From JAHRAW01 sp965226545 (GTDB taxonomy: Bacteria; Pseudomonadota; Gammaproteobacteria; Arenicellales; Poriferihabitantaceae): a stretch of DNA of 64,000 bases. Below the pieces are notes generated by a model. That model did not search any database. It saw only the letters and a list, made by a program, of their open reading frames with translations, and was not told where the DNA came from. Positions 1-8,380 of this stretch are shown here, in pieces. Both the position numbers and the translations under genes were made by a program. The stretch lies in contig OZ245364.1 in NCBI GenBank assembly GCA_965226545.1, positions 744,001 to 808,000 on the forward strand, given 5' to 3'. The first letter of the stretch is position 1. Every line of letters begins with the position of its first letter.

Positions 1-83
1 TGATGGACAACCCGCTTTGTTTGATGGAAGCCTATTTATCTTGCGCGCACGGGCGCGGTTGATGGCGGCGTTTTGCAAGTTAA
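1..83 (+). other. left edge, possible 3' end of an upstream gene
   Basis: One forward frame is open from the window edge to a TGA at 60-62 and could be the last ~20 codons of an upstream gene. Its end sits 21 bases before the first MoaD-like gene. The fragment is too short to identify. A second frame is also open from the edge and runs to about 148, so the assignment is uncertain. Confidence 0.2.
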
Positions 84-344
84 TTGCAAATCATCTTGCA
101 AATCACCCTGAAATTATTCGCCGGGCTGGCGGTGCATCTGCCCAATGATGCGGTCGGCAATGTTGTCACCTTCGAAGTCGCCAATGCGCCCACGCCGAAT
201 CAATTAATCGACAGATTTCAAGTGCCGCGCGCACAGGTGCATTTGGTGCTGGTCAACGGCGTCTATCAAGGTGAAGCGCAACGCGATGCGCCGCTCGACG
301 ACGGTGATACGCTGGCGATTTGGCCGCCGGTCGCCGGCGGTTAA
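84..344 (+). CDS. MoaD/ThiS-family sulfur-carrier-like protein (copy 1)
   Basis: This 86-residue protein has the hallmarks of a ubiquitin-like sulfur carrier: an N-terminal ITLKLFAGL strand, a central LVNGVY segment, a DDGDTLAIWPPVAGG end and a terminal Gly-Gly. Carriers of this family are adenylated and thiocarboxylated at that glycine to donate sulfur to molybdopterin, tungstopterin or thiamine precursors. The closest relative in view is the gene at 910-1170, which shares the ITLKLFAGL, VNG-Y and RDAPL-DGD blocks. A stop lies directly upstream, so the start must be the TTG at 84 or the TTG at 96; no ATG is available. Which cofactor it serves cannot be told from this window. Confidence 0.75.
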   Translation: MQIILQITLKLFAGLAVHLPNDAVGNVVTFEVANAPTPNQLIDRFQVPRAQVHLVLVNGVYQGEAQRDAPLDDGDTLAIWPPVAGG

Positions 345-402
345 GTGCGTCGCATCGCAACGCATCTCAACATCTCTCAACGCAACGCATCTCGATGCCG
401 GC

Positions 403-756
403 ATGTCGCCGCCCGCTGATACCGCGCCGGATTTTGTTTATGAAGCCGAGATGGGGTTTGCGCGCGGCGAATTGTTGGCGGGGTTGCCGGCTGCGATTGC
501 GCCTTTCCGTATTGAATCGCACTGTGTCGAATCGAGTGATGAGTTGCACTGTGTCGAGTCGCGCGCGACGGTGTACCAACTTTGCCACGATACGCGGCGG
601 ATTCGGTTGACCTTGTACGCTGAACGGATTCGATGCATCGGCGCGATTCGTGTGCCGGTGAGTGCGGTGAAGTTGGAATTTTTTAATTTTGATGAAGTGC
701 GTTATGAACGGTTTATGGCGCGGTATAAACGTCATCTGCATAAAGGCGGCGGATAA
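403..756 (+). CDS. uncharacterised protein between two MoaD-like genes
   Basis: This 117-residue reading frame starts at an ATG 58 bases after the first MoaD-like gene and is followed by an AT-rich spacer and the second copy. I do not recognise the family. It begins with an acidic/aromatic stretch (DFVYEAEMGFARGELL), has an arginine-rich middle (RIRLTLYAERIR) and ends in a basic tail finishing RHLHKGGG. The block HCVES occurs twice near residues 45-57, which looks like a small internal duplication. Being sandwiched between two sulfur-carrier paralogues suggests a link to pterin-cofactor or metal-enzyme maturation, but that is inference from position only. Confidence 0.55.
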   Translation: MSPPADTAPDFVYEAEMGFARGELLAGLPAAIAPFRIESHCVESSDELHCVESRATVYQLCHDTRRIRLTLYAERIRCIGAIRVPVSAVKLEFFNFDEVRYERFMARYKRHLHKGGG

Positions 757-909
757 ATGAACTGTGTTGACAACATTAATTTATTAAACTTGTTAAACTT
801 ATTGCGCTTATTGTTAATTCATAATTAACTTAATTAAATTTATTAACTTTATTAATCGCATTAACTTAATTAACTTGAACTGTTAATTTACCCCCTACCT
901 TAAACCGCA
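757..909. repeat. AT-rich TTAA-type intergenic repeat
   Basis: The gap between the unknown gene and the second MoaD-like gene is made almost entirely of variants of TTAACTT/TTAATTAA. It resembles the spacers at 3984-4165, 19229-19574 and 23880-24000. No promoter can be picked out with confidence because nearly every hexamer is AT-rich. Confidence 0.6.
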
Positions 910-1170
910 ATGACCGAAAAAATTAACATCACCTTAAAACTGTTCGCCGGGTTGAGCGAATATCTGCCGCCTGACGCGGACGGCAATGCGATGAGCATCA
1001 AAGCGCCGGCAGACGCCACGCCGCACGGCATCCTTGCGCAATGCGGATTGCCGCGCGAACAGGTGCGGGTGATTATGGTCAACGGCGAATATGTTGCACC
1101 AAAGCGCCGCGATGCGCCGTTGCGTGACGGTGATGTGATGGCGGTGTGGCCGGTGATACAGGGCGGTTAA
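910..1170 (+). CDS. MoaD/ThiS-family sulfur-carrier-like protein (copy 2)
   Basis: An 86-residue paralogue of the protein at 84-344, with the same length and blocks: ITLKLFAGL near the start, MVNGEY in the middle, RDAPLRDGD, and a WPVIQGG end with the terminal Gly-Gly needed for thiocarboxylate formation. It starts at a clear ATG. Two such carriers side by side, differing mainly in the middle third, suggest either duplication for two partner enzymes or a redundant pair. The stop overlaps by four bases the stop of the convergent exporter gene downstream. Confidence 0.8.
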   Translation: MTEKINITLKLFAGLSEYLPPDADGNAMSIKAPADATPHGILAQCGLPREQVRVIMVNGEYVAPKRRDAPLRDGDVMAVWPVIQGG

Positions 1171-2087
1171 GACGCGCGGCGCGCCAGCGGCACAAATTCG
1201 ATGACGCCGGCGGCGATGATAAACAGCGCGCCGAAAAATTCGCGCGCGCCAAACGGTTCGCCGGCAAACAACGCCGCGCTGCCGACGCCGATGACCACCT
1301 CCAACAACAACAGCAACGCCACCCGCCCGGGCTCGATTTTGCCGGCGCCGTAGAAGGTCAACCAAACGACCGGCAGATTCCACACAAAGGCAAAGCCAAG
1401 CAACCACAACCCGGCATCGATGGTTAACGCAACGCGGGTTGCATCGACGCCGGCGCGAAGTGTTTCATCGACAACGACGCCAACCGCTTCGCGTCCGCCG
1501 GGCAATGCGGTTAAGGCGGCGAAGACGATGACCGCAAACAAAAACTGCAGCGCGACTTTGTCGGCGAGTCGATGATGCGCGGCGCGGTGCGTATACACCA
1601 ACGCCAATCCCCAAGTTGCTCCAGCCAACAAACCAAAACATTCGCCCAAGTTGCGCGGCGCGAGGTTGGCGTTATCGATGCCGAGGATAATCGCCAAGCC
1701 GGTCAAGCCGAACGCCAGCGTCAACATGCGGCGTTTGGTAATCGGTTCGTTTAACATCCAACGCGCCAATAACGTGCTCCACACCGGCGTTAAATAAAAC
1801 AACAACACCACCCGCGCAACTTGCGCGCGCAACAACGCCTCGGCGTACAAGGTTAATGTGACCGCAAAAAACAGCGCGCTTAACCACAAACTTGCATCGG
1901 CGCACAACAATCGCCGCCGCCGCACAATCAACAACGGCAAAAACGCCGCCAACACAATCGCCAACCCGCCCAAGGTCACGGCCCCGCCGCCAAGCGCATC
2001 GAGTTTGCGCAACGGCACCCACCAAGTGCCCCACAATAATGTGCTTGCAAGTATCGCCAGCGTCGGTCGGGTGGTCGAAGGGGACAT
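1167..2087 (-). CDS. EamA/DMT-superfamily transporter
   Basis: A 306-residue hydrophobic protein with about ten predicted membrane segments in two homologous halves, the layout of drug/metabolite exporters with two EamA domains. The N-terminal LWGTWWVPLRKL resembles the first-helix motif of the family. The second half contains LWLLGFAFVWNLPVVW and an AGKIEPGR segment, the family's typical entry into the second EamA repeat. Substrate cannot be predicted. It is transcribed toward the MoaD-like gene and divergently from metF, with a 320-base spacer between the two start regions. Confidence 0.8.
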   Translation of the reverse strand: MSPSTTRPTLAILASTLLWGTWWVPLRKLDALGGGAVTLGGLAIVLAAFLPLLIVRRRRLLCADASLWLSALFFAVTLTLYAEALLRAQVARVVLLFYLTPVWSTLLARWMLNEPITKRRMLTLAFGLTGLAIILGIDNANLAPRNLGECFGLLAGATWGLALVYTHRAAHHRLADKVALQFLFAVIVFAALTALPGGREAVGVVVDETLRAGVDATRVALTIDAGLWLLGFAFVWNLPVVWLTFYGAGKIEPGRVALLLLLEVVIGVGSAALFAGEPFGAREFFGALFIIAAGVIEFVPLARRAS

Positions 2088-2407
2088 GAGATTTTGCGCC
2101 GCGCGTTGTGTTGCTTGCGTGATTGACGCCGGCGGTGGGCGGATGAATCATACGACAAACGTCGTTGCATCGGTGCGGTTGCATTGATGCGCCAAGTTGC
2201 GGTTGCGAATTTATTTTCGGTTGGTTAAATGTGTTTACATTAATGTGCGGCGTCACAATATCGTCGTCGCCACTGTCATCGTCACTGTCATCGTTAAAAG
2301 TTGACCGTAACTGTGATGTTACTTTTGTCGGTTGCCGTTGCCATCGTCAACACCACCGCTTAAATTGCGTTACAATCCAATCCGTTTTTTCCGCCCGCCG
2401 CCTAATC
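2088..2407. other. divergent intergenic region between EamA gene and metF
   Basis: This 320-base spacer must hold promoters for both flanking genes. A TACAAT hexamer at about 2369-2374, some 35 bases before the metF GTG, could be a -10 element. A short repeated stretch (variants of ATCGTCACTGTC) lies around 2260-2300. An open frame continuous with metF runs back through the region but has low-complexity content and is unlikely to be translated. Confidence 0.4.
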
Positions 2408-3307
2408 GTGAGCCGCCCCGTGAGCCGACTGCAAAGCGCGTTTGATTCCGGCAAGTTTGTGATTACTTGCGAATTGTCGCCGCCCAAAGGCGTCGACTTG
2501 GCGCCGATGATTGACAAGGCGCGGGTCGCCGGGGATGCGGTCGATGCGTTTAATGTAACCGACTCGGCGGCGGCGCGCATGACGATGGACCCGACGGTCG
2601 CCGCGCATGCATTATTGCAGCACGGCTTCGAACCGATTGTGCAGGTTACTTCGCGCGACAAAAATCGTCTGGCGTTGCAGAGCGGAATGTTGGGCGCGCA
2701 TGCATTGGGCGTCGCCAATTTGGTGATGATGGGCGGCGACCCGCCGCACATCGGCGACCATCCCGAAGCCAAGGGCGTCAATGATTTATTTTCCGCCGGC
2801 ATCATTGAAGCGGCCGCTGCGCTTAATCGCGGCGTCGACCACGCCGGCAATCGCATCAGCGGACACACCGATTTTTTCATCGGCGCGGTGTGCAATCCGG
2901 GCGCGAATGACCGCACCGCCGAACTCGACAACACGCGCCGCAAACTCGACGCCGGCGCGCGGTTTTTGCAAACTCAGGCGATTTATCAACCCGAATCCTT
3001 CGCCGAATTCGTCGCCGAACTCGGCGCCATCGATGCGCCGATTCTCGCCGGCATCATCCCAATCAAATCGGTCAAGATGGCGAAGTACATGAACGAACGC
3101 GTGCCCGGCATCGATATCCCGCCCGCCTTAATCGAACGCATCGCGGATGTCGAAAAAAGCGGCGACGCCGATGCCGTGCTCGCCGCCAGCCTCGACATCG
3201 CCGCCACCGCCATCGATGCATTGCGCGCACATTGCGCCGGTGTGCATGTTATGGCAATCGGGTGGGAGCGGCATGTGGCGGCGTTGTTGGCGCGCGCCGG
3301 TTGTTGA
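2408..3307 (+). CDS. metF: methylenetetrahydrofolate reductase
   Basis: A 299-residue TIM-barrel protein of the MTHFR family, which reduces 5,10-methylene-THF to 5-methyl-THF for methionine synthesis. Visible hallmarks are the N-terminal catalytic-Glu region VITCELSPPKG, NVTDS, the FAD-contacting MMGGDPPHIGDH segment and AIYQPESF. The GTG at 2408 is chosen because family members begin a few residues before SRLQSAFDSGKFV; a second GTG at 2420 is equally possible and no ATG lies nearby. It is the short single-domain form. An independent transcript is likely, as the neighbours are well separated. Confidence 0.88.
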   Translation: MSRPVSRLQSAFDSGKFVITCELSPPKGVDLAPMIDKARVAGDAVDAFNVTDSAAARMTMDPTVAAHALLQHGFEPIVQVTSRDKNRLALQSGMLGAHALGVANLVMMGGDPPHIGDHPEAKGVNDLFSAGIIEAAAALNRGVDHAGNRISGHTDFFIGAVCNPGANDRTAELDNTRRKLDAGARFLQTQAIYQPESFAEFVAELGAIDAPILAGIIPIKSVKMAKYMNERVPGIDIPPALIERIADVEKSGDADAVLAASLDIAATAIDALRAHCAGVHVMAIGWERHVAALLARAGC

Positions 3308-3602
3308 GGGTGGGGTTGTAACTTTTTATTGTTGCAACTTGTTGTTTGTTACTTGTCACTTTGTCACTTTTTACTTTACCGGCATTAACTTGTTTATTTG
3401 CAACTCGTGACATACGCAAACACGGTTGCGACAGTGGTGATTGGCGCGCGGCGGTTGTTTTTTTGCCGCGCGGTTTGTATGGTGACTGCGGATGAATTTT
3501 CAGCGGCGCCGCCAATCGGCGCGTTGCCCTTTGTTTCACCGTTTCATAAATTCATCACGACATCACTTCATCACTTCCACCACCCCATCACCAACCGCAC
3601 AA
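3308..3602. other. AT-rich intergenic region with TTG/ACTT repeats
   Basis: About 295 bases with no convincing gene. The first 100 bases are runs of TTGTTACTTGTCACTTTGTCACTTT type, one of several slippage-like tracts in the window. The last 60 bases before the DUF2237 gene are CATCAC-rich. Confidence 0.5.
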
Positions 3603-3983
3603 ATGAATTGGCCGCAAGACCAACGCAATGTATTCGGCGAACCGCTCGAGGTTTGTTCGATGACGCCGTTGACCGGCTTTGTGCGCAACGGCTGTTGCGA
3701 AACTGGGCCCGGCGATGTCGGTGCGCACACCGTATGCATTCACGCCACCGCCGAATTTTTGGCGTTTAGCAAATCGCGCGGCAATGATTTAACCGCGCCG
3801 ATGCCTGAGTTTAACTTCCCCGGATTAAAACCGGGCGACCGCTGGTGCTTATGCGCGGCGCGATGGCAAGAGGCGTTCGATGCCGGTTGCGCACCCAAGG
3901 TGGTGTTGCGCGCCACGCATGAAAGTGTGCTGAAGTTGATTGACTTCGCCGACCTTAAAGTCAACGCCTTGGATTTGTCGTGA
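3603..3983 (+). CDS. DUF2237 family protein
   Basis: A 126-residue protein that matches the conserved DUF2237 layout: QRNVFGEPLEVCS near the start, a GFVRNGCCETGPGD cysteine cluster, GAHTVCIHATAEFLAFSKSRGNDL, then PGDRWCLCAARWQEA and a final helix. The regularly placed cysteines and histidine hint at metal or redox function, but the family has no established role. The ATG at 3603 fits the usual family start (MN-Q-NVFG). It is a single gene flanked by AT-rich spacers, and its length is normal. Confidence 0.85.
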   Translation: MNWPQDQRNVFGEPLEVCSMTPLTGFVRNGCCETGPGDVGAHTVCIHATAEFLAFSKSRGNDLTAPMPEFNFPGLKPGDRWCLCAARWQEAFDAGCAPKVVLRATHESVLKLIDFADLKVNALDLS

Positions 3984-4165
3984 CCACAACTTAATTAACT
4001 TCATAAGTTTAATGACTTAATAAACCCGGTTAGATTAATGAACTTAATGAACTTAATGAACTTAATGAATTTAATTAACTCAATGAAATTTATTAACGCA
4101 CTTAACTTACTTAACACACTGTAACTAAACTTCACTTACCCCCAACCAAGCCGTCGCCACCATCG
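3984..4165. repeat. tandem AACTTAATG-type repeat
   Basis: The spacer before the TPR gene contains at least three adjacent copies of AACTTAATG (about 4038-4068) inside a longer array of TTAAT/TTAAC variants. It carries no gene. It probably contains the operon promoter, but the sequence is too uniformly AT-rich to place -35 and -10 boxes. Confidence 0.6.
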
Positions 4166-5410
4166 ATGAAATCGCCGCCCAATCGCCGAATGCATTATCG
4201 AATGCAACCTTGCCGACTGCCCTTGATGGCGGTCGCGTTGGCGGCATTGTTGCAGGCGGCTTGCACTGCGCCGTCGCGCGCGCCGGTGGTCGATGCGTAT
4301 GAGACCACCGCGGACGGCATCGCGCCGCAATTGTTGTATGACCTGTTGCTCGCCAACATCGCCGGGCAGCGCGGTCAAAACGACATCGCGTTGGAGGCGA
4401 TTATGCACGCCGCCGAATCCACCGATGATGCGCGCGTCGCCAAGGCTGCGGTCGAATTGGCCGCGCGGTTGGATCGCCCGCAACAAGTGCTTGCATTGGC
4501 TGATTTGGCGTTGGCGCGGTCGCCGGATGATTTGCGCATTCAATTGTTGCGCGCCGATGCATTGTTGCGCGATGGTCGCGGCGATGCGGCGTTGACGCAA
4601 CTGCGGAAAATCCTCGCCGCCGACGCCGATAACGACGAGGCGCGTTGGATAATCGCCGAGTTGGAAATCGAACGCGACAATTTGCCCGCGGCGATTGAAA
4701 TGTTGCGCGCCATCGACTCATCCGATTTTTATCCGGATGCGCAAACGCGCCTCGCCGCGCTCTATGCCGAACGCGACGGCGTTGACGCCGGCATTGCGCA
4801 TCTGCAAACCATCAAGCCGCGCGACGACGAAGACGTGATTTACCTGTGGCTCGAACAATACACGCTGTATCGCAAATTCGACCGCGACGCACAAGCCAAG
4901 CAAACCATCGACCGCGCGCTGCAACAATTCCCCGACAATGTGCAGTTGCGTTACCATCGCGGATTATTCGCGGCCGAATTGGGGCTGCTCGAATTGCATG
5001 AACGCGACATGCGCGCGGTCATCGCCAAACAACCCGACAACGCGCACGCCTACAACGCGCTCGGCTATACGCTGGCGGAAAACAACCTGCGCCTCGATGA
5101 AGCGTTGATGTTGATTGACGCCGCACTTGCGCTCGAGCCCGAAGACCCGTTTATTTTGGACAGCATGGGCTGGGTGTATTTTCGACTCGGCGACACCAAG
5201 CGCGCGTTGATGTATTTGCGCCGCGCGATTGCATTGGCTGACGACGCCGAAATCGCCGCGCATCTCGGCGAAGTGTTGTGGAGCAAAGGACAAAAACGCG
5301 AAGCGCGCGAAATTTGGCGGCGCGGTCAACAATGGGCGCCGGATAACCGCACCTTAATGAACACAATGAAACGCCTGTTGGGCGAAGCAAAGTTGTCGGG
5401 CGCGCAATGA
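4166..5410 (+). CDS. TPR-repeat lipoprotein
   Basis: A 414-residue protein with a basic N-terminus, a hydrophobic stretch and a lipobox-like LLQAAC at about residues 28-33, so it is probably an exported lipoprotein. The rest is helical TPR-type repeats, clearest around residues 290-360 (AYNALGYTLAENNLRLDEA and DSMGWVYFRLGDTKRAL). The same arrangement, TPR lipoprotein then lolB then ispE, is common in gammaproteobacteria and points to a periplasmic or outer-membrane assembly role. The stop overlaps the lolB start by four bases (ATGA), indicating translational coupling. ATG codons at 4190 and 4202 are alternative starts. Confidence 0.85.
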   Translation: MKSPPNRRMHYRMQPCRLPLMAVALAALLQAACTAPSRAPVVDAYETTADGIAPQLLYDLLLANIAGQRGQNDIALEAIMHAAESTDDARVAKAAVELAARLDRPQQVLALADLALARSPDDLRIQLLRADALLRDGRGDAALTQLRKILAADADNDEARWIIAELEIERDNLPAAIEMLRAIDSSDFYPDAQTRLAALYAERDGVDAGIAHLQTIKPRDDEDVIYLWLEQYTLYRKFDRDAQAKQTIDRALQQFPDNVQLRYHRGLFAAELGLLELHERDMRAVIAKQPDNAHAYNALGYTLAENNLRLDEALMLIDAALALEPEDPFILDSMGWVYFRLGDTKRALMYLRRAIALADDAEIAAHLGEVLWSKGQKREAREIWRRGQQWAPDNRTLMNTMKRLLGEAKLSGAQ

Positions 5411-6093
5411 AGACGCGCATCATTTTGATTGCGCTGTTGTTGTCGCTGTCGCTTGGCGGTTGCGCGTCGCGCCCCGCGTATGTCATCGAGCCGTCGCCGC
5501 CGTCGTCCGGCCCGAATGCATCAACCGCCGCGCCGCCGCCGAATTGGCGCATCAAGGCCAAGTTGGCGGTGTCGGCCGCGGCGCGAAAAAGCGCCAATGC
5601 AACCTTGCTGTGGGATTATTTTCCCGGGCGGCAGATGATTGAAGTGTATGGCCCGTTCGGCGGCGAGCGCGTGCGCATCGATGTCAATGCACAACGCACA
5701 TTGTTGCGCGCCGTCGACGGCGACATTGTCGCGCCAAACGCAAGCGATGCATTGCAGCAACGACTCGGTTGGCGCGTGCCGTTTGAAAAATTGCGTTATT
5801 GGCTGTTTGGGTTGCCGGCTGAATCTTTTGCCGAGGAAGCGGGCGCATCCTCGATTGATTCGCCATCGATGGTGTCCTATGCCGGCAAAATCCAAACCAT
5901 GCGCGACGGCGATTGGCAAATCGACTATTTGGAATATCGCCGCGTCGGCGAATTGGATTTGCCGTATCGAATGCAAATCACCTCGTTGCCGGGGCGGTTG
6001 GTGTTGCATGACGAAGACGGCGAATACCTCGGCGATTGGTTGCGCATCAAACTGCTGATTAAACACCGCAGCGATGCGCCGTTTGGCGGATAA
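5407..6093 (+). CDS. lolB: outer-membrane lipoprotein LolB
   Basis: A 228-residue lipoprotein with an N-terminal signal and lipobox LGGC at about residues 17-20. LolB receives lipoproteins from LolA and inserts them into the outer membrane. Family features are NWRIKAKLAVSAA after a proline-rich linker, LLWDYFPGRQMIEVYGPFG, RLGWRVPFEKLRYWLFGLP and the C-terminal LPYRMQITSLPGRLVL. It overlaps the upstream TPR gene by four bases and ispE by 20 bases, so the three genes form one operon. Length is slightly above the usual ~205 because of the Ser/Pro linker after the lipobox. Confidence 0.92.
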   Translation: MKTRIILIALLLSLSLGGCASRPAYVIEPSPPSSGPNASTAAPPPNWRIKAKLAVSAAARKSANATLLWDYFPGRQMIEVYGPFGGERVRIDVNAQRTLLRAVDGDIVAPNASDALQQRLGWRVPFEKLRYWLFGLPAESFAEEAGASSIDSPSMVSYAGKIQTMRDGDWQIDYLEYRRVGELDLPYRMQITSLPGRLVLHDEDGEYLGDWLRIKLLIKHRSDAPFGG

Positions 6094-6934
6094 CCCGCGC
6101 GCCGCCGAATTGTCAACATCACAATTGCCGGCGCCGGGCAAGATTAATTTATATTTACATGTCGTGGCGCGCCGCGCCGACGGCATGCATGACCTGCGCA
6201 CCCGCTTTCAATTTTTGGAATTGAGCGACACGCTCGACATCGCCGCGCGCGCAACCCCCGGCGTCGCGCGCATCGATGCGCATCAGTTTGCCCTGCCGCG
6301 CGAAGATTTAATCGTCCGCGCCGGCGAATTGTTGCGCGCGCACTTTGCCGCCGCGCGCGATTGCGGCGCGACGATTACGCTGACCAAACGCATTCCGCCG
6401 GGCAGCGGGCTCGGCGGCGGCTCGTCCAACGCCGCCACCGCCTTGCTCGGGCTCAATCGACTGTGGAACCTTGGCGCAACCCGCGCGCAGTTGGCGCAAT
6501 TGGGCGCGCAACTCGGCGCCGATGTGCCGGTCTTTATCCACGCCCGCGCGGCTGAGGCGCGCGGCGTCGGCGATGCATTGCGCTTTGCCGCCGCCGCCGA
6601 AACCTGGCTGTGCCTGTGCTTGCCGCCAGTCGAAGTGTCCACCGCCCGCGTATTCGCCGCCGCCCGCCCGAATCCAACCGCGCGCGCCGCACAAGGCAAC
6701 GACCTGCAGGAAATCACCGCCGCGCTGTATCCCGCCGTCGCCGCCGCCATCAAAACCCTGCGCCAACACGGCGCCGCGACAATGAGCGGCAGCGGCGCCG
6801 CCGTCTATCTGCCCTGCAAATCCCAACACCACGCCCAACAAATCGCCAACCAACTGCCGCCAACCTTGCGCCCACAAATCACCCGCAGCGTAAACCGCCA
6901 CCCACTCGCCGAATTTCCGCCGGCGGTGGAGTAG
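6074..6934 (+). CDS. ispE: 4-diphosphocytidyl-2-C-methyl-D-erythritol kinase
   Basis: A 286-residue GHMP kinase that phosphorylates CDP-methylerythritol in the non-mevalonate isoprenoid pathway. The N-terminal PAPGKINLYLHV and the ATP-binding PPGSGLGGGSSNAA loop (about residues 112-125) are diagnostic, and the C-terminal ATMSGSGAAVYL is the third GHMP motif. The start overlaps lolB by 20 bases, and an ATG further in is less likely because the PAPGKINL block needs a short leader. Gammaproteobacteria often have tRNA-Gln and prs next; here an ammonium transporter follows instead. Confidence 0.93.
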   Translation: MRRLADNPRAAELSTSQLPAPGKINLYLHVVARRADGMHDLRTRFQFLELSDTLDIAARATPGVARIDAHQFALPREDLIVRAGELLRAHFAAARDCGATITLTKRIPPGSGLGGGSSNAATALLGLNRLWNLGATRAQLAQLGAQLGADVPVFIHARAAEARGVGDALRFAAAAETWLCLCLPPVEVSTARVFAAARPNPTARAAQGNDLQEITAALYPAVAAAIKTLRQHGAATMSGSGAAVYLPCKSQHHAQQIANQLPPTLRPQITRSVNRHPLAEFPPAVE

Positions 6935-6966
6935 TGCATCCCTAACCCGCGCCTCCAATCGCGCGC

Positions 6967-6995
6967 TTGACATCGCCTTGGCGACGGTGTGTAAT
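6967..6995 (+). promoter_or_regulatory. sigma-70-type promoter for amt
   Basis: A perfect -35 TTGACA (6967-6972), a 17-base spacer and TGTAAT as -10 (6990-6995) lie about 90 bases upstream of the amt ATG. Transcription would start near 7002. Confidence 0.7.
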
Positions 6996-7030
6996 GGCGT
7001 CGATTGGATGCAGTAATTGGCACGGAGCCT

Positions 7031-7052
7031 CCTTGCGGTAATCGCCGCAAGG
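7031..7052 (+). promoter_or_regulatory. palindrome/hairpin in the amt leader
   Basis: CCTTGCGG and CCGCAAGG form a perfect 8-bp inverted repeat around a 6-base loop, in the predicted 5' leader 30 bases before the ribosome-binding site. No T-run follows, so it is not an intrinsic terminator. It may be an operator or an RNA stem affecting amt translation. Confidence 0.5.
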
Positions 7053-7084
7053 CATCACTAACGCAACCAAAATGAGGGGGAAAT

Positions 7085-8368
7085 ATGACACCCGAAGAAA
7101 TCGAGTTGGCGTTGGCGTGGACGTCGCGAATCAACCTTGAGGTTTACTACTTTTGGACGGTCGCGATTATGATTTTGATTCACGCCGGCTTCTTGATGTA
7201 TGAAATGGGCGCCTCGCGAGTCAAGCATACGCTTGCCTCCGGCACCAAAAACATTCTCGCGTTTGCCTTCATCATCCCAACCTTTTACATGTTCGGCTGG
7301 TGGATTTATCTCGCGATGTACAACGGCTTCACGCCCGATTTTGCCGCCGGTGCCGGCGGCGTGCCGTGGGGCGAATCGATGGGGCCAAATCTTGCCGACA
7401 ATGCAAGCGGCGTCTTTTGGGGCGCGTTTACCTTGTTCGCATGCACCACCGCCTCGATTATGTCGGGTGCGGTGATTGAGCGGATTCGCATGGCTGCGTT
7501 CATCGTGCTGGCTGTCGTGCTCGGCTCGGTCGTGTGGAATTTGTCGGCCTCGTGGGGCTGGCATCCGGACGGCTGGATGGTCGCCAAATTCGGCTATCAC
7601 GATGTCGGCGCTTCCGGCGTGGTGCATATCATCGCCGGCTTTTTTGCGCTCGGCGTGTTGCTGAATCTCGGCCCGCGCATCGGCAAATACAACGCCGACG
7701 GCAGCGCCAACCGCATCCAAGGGCACAGCCTGCCGATGACTGCGGTCGGTTTGATGTTCATTGTGGTCGGCTTCTTCGGCTTTTTTGCCGCCTGCCTGTT
7801 GTATTCGGGCACCGCGCAATGGACCAACATCTACGGCGGCGCCACCACCTTGTCGGCGTTTTGCTTCAACATCCTGATGGGCGTGGCCGGCGGCATCATC
7901 GGCGGCTACACCAAAACCCGCGACCCGTTTTGGATGATGTCCGGGGCGTTGTGCGGCGTGATTTCGGTTGCCGCCGGGATGGATTTGTGGGACCCGAGTC
8001 TGGCCTTTGTGGTCGGGTTTGCAGGCGGCGTGCTTGGTCCGATTGCCGCGAACTTCCTGGACAAAATGAAAATTGACGACGCCGTCGGCGCGGTCTCAGT
8101 GCATGGCGTTTGCGGCATGTGGGGCTTGCTGGCGGTCGGCATTTTCATGGGCGGCTATCCGCCGCACGCTGAAGGCGTGCCGGCGATTAGTTTCGGCGGC
8201 CAATTTATCGGCATGATTATTATGATGCTGATTGGCTTTGTGCCGGGGTATGTGTTGTCTTTCTTGTTCAAGATGGCGGGTGTGTTGCGCTTCAGCGATG
8301 CAGTGCAAAAAGTCGGCCTCGATGTTGAGGTGGATAACACCGCTTATCCTGAACAACTCAAAAGTTAA
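7085..8368 (+). CDS. amt: ammonium transporter (Amt family)
   Basis: A 427-residue integral membrane protein with about eleven helices. It conducts ammonia/ammonium through a twin-histidine pore. The pore histidines are visible in GVVHIIAGFFALG (about residue 182) and VHGVCGMWGLLAVG (about residue 339), and the first helix region contains AGFLMYEMGASRVKH. A good ribosome-binding site (GAGGGG) lies 5-10 bases before the ATG. In many bacteria amtB is paired with the PII gene glnK; none is seen here. Instead a 56-residue membrane protein follows 12 bases downstream with its own strong ribosome-binding site. Confidence 0.93.
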   Translation: MTPEEIELALAWTSRINLEVYYFWTVAIMILIHAGFLMYEMGASRVKHTLASGTKNILAFAFIIPTFYMFGWWIYLAMYNGFTPDFAAGAGGVPWGESMGPNLADNASGVFWGAFTLFACTTASIMSGAVIERIRMAAFIVLAVVLGSVVWNLSASWGWHPDGWMVAKFGYHDVGASGVVHIIAGFFALGVLLNLGPRIGKYNADGSANRIQGHSLPMTAVGLMFIVVGFFGFFAACLLYSGTAQWTNIYGGATTLSAFCFNILMGVAGGIIGGYTKTRDPFWMMSGALCGVISVAAGMDLWDPSLAFVVGFAGGVLGPIAANFLDKMKIDDAVGAVSVHGVCGMWGLLAVGIFMGGYPPHAEGVPAISFGGQFIGMIIMMLIGFVPGYVLSFLFKMAGVLRFSDAVQKVGLDVEVDNTAYPEQLKS

Positions 8369-8380
8369 CCGGAGGAAATC

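Noticed and set aside
2165..2407. N-terminal extension of metF
   Set aside because: The extra ~80 codons have low-complexity, repeat-derived composition and are absent from the family; the GTG at 2408 fits better.
7020..7040. Possible sigma-54 promoter (TGGCAC...TTGCG) before amt
   Set aside because: The GG and GC elements are four bases further apart than the required spacing; a clean sigma-70 promoter lies upstream.
7058..7819. Long antisense frame within amt
   Set aside because: A composition shadow of the strongly conserved transporter gene.
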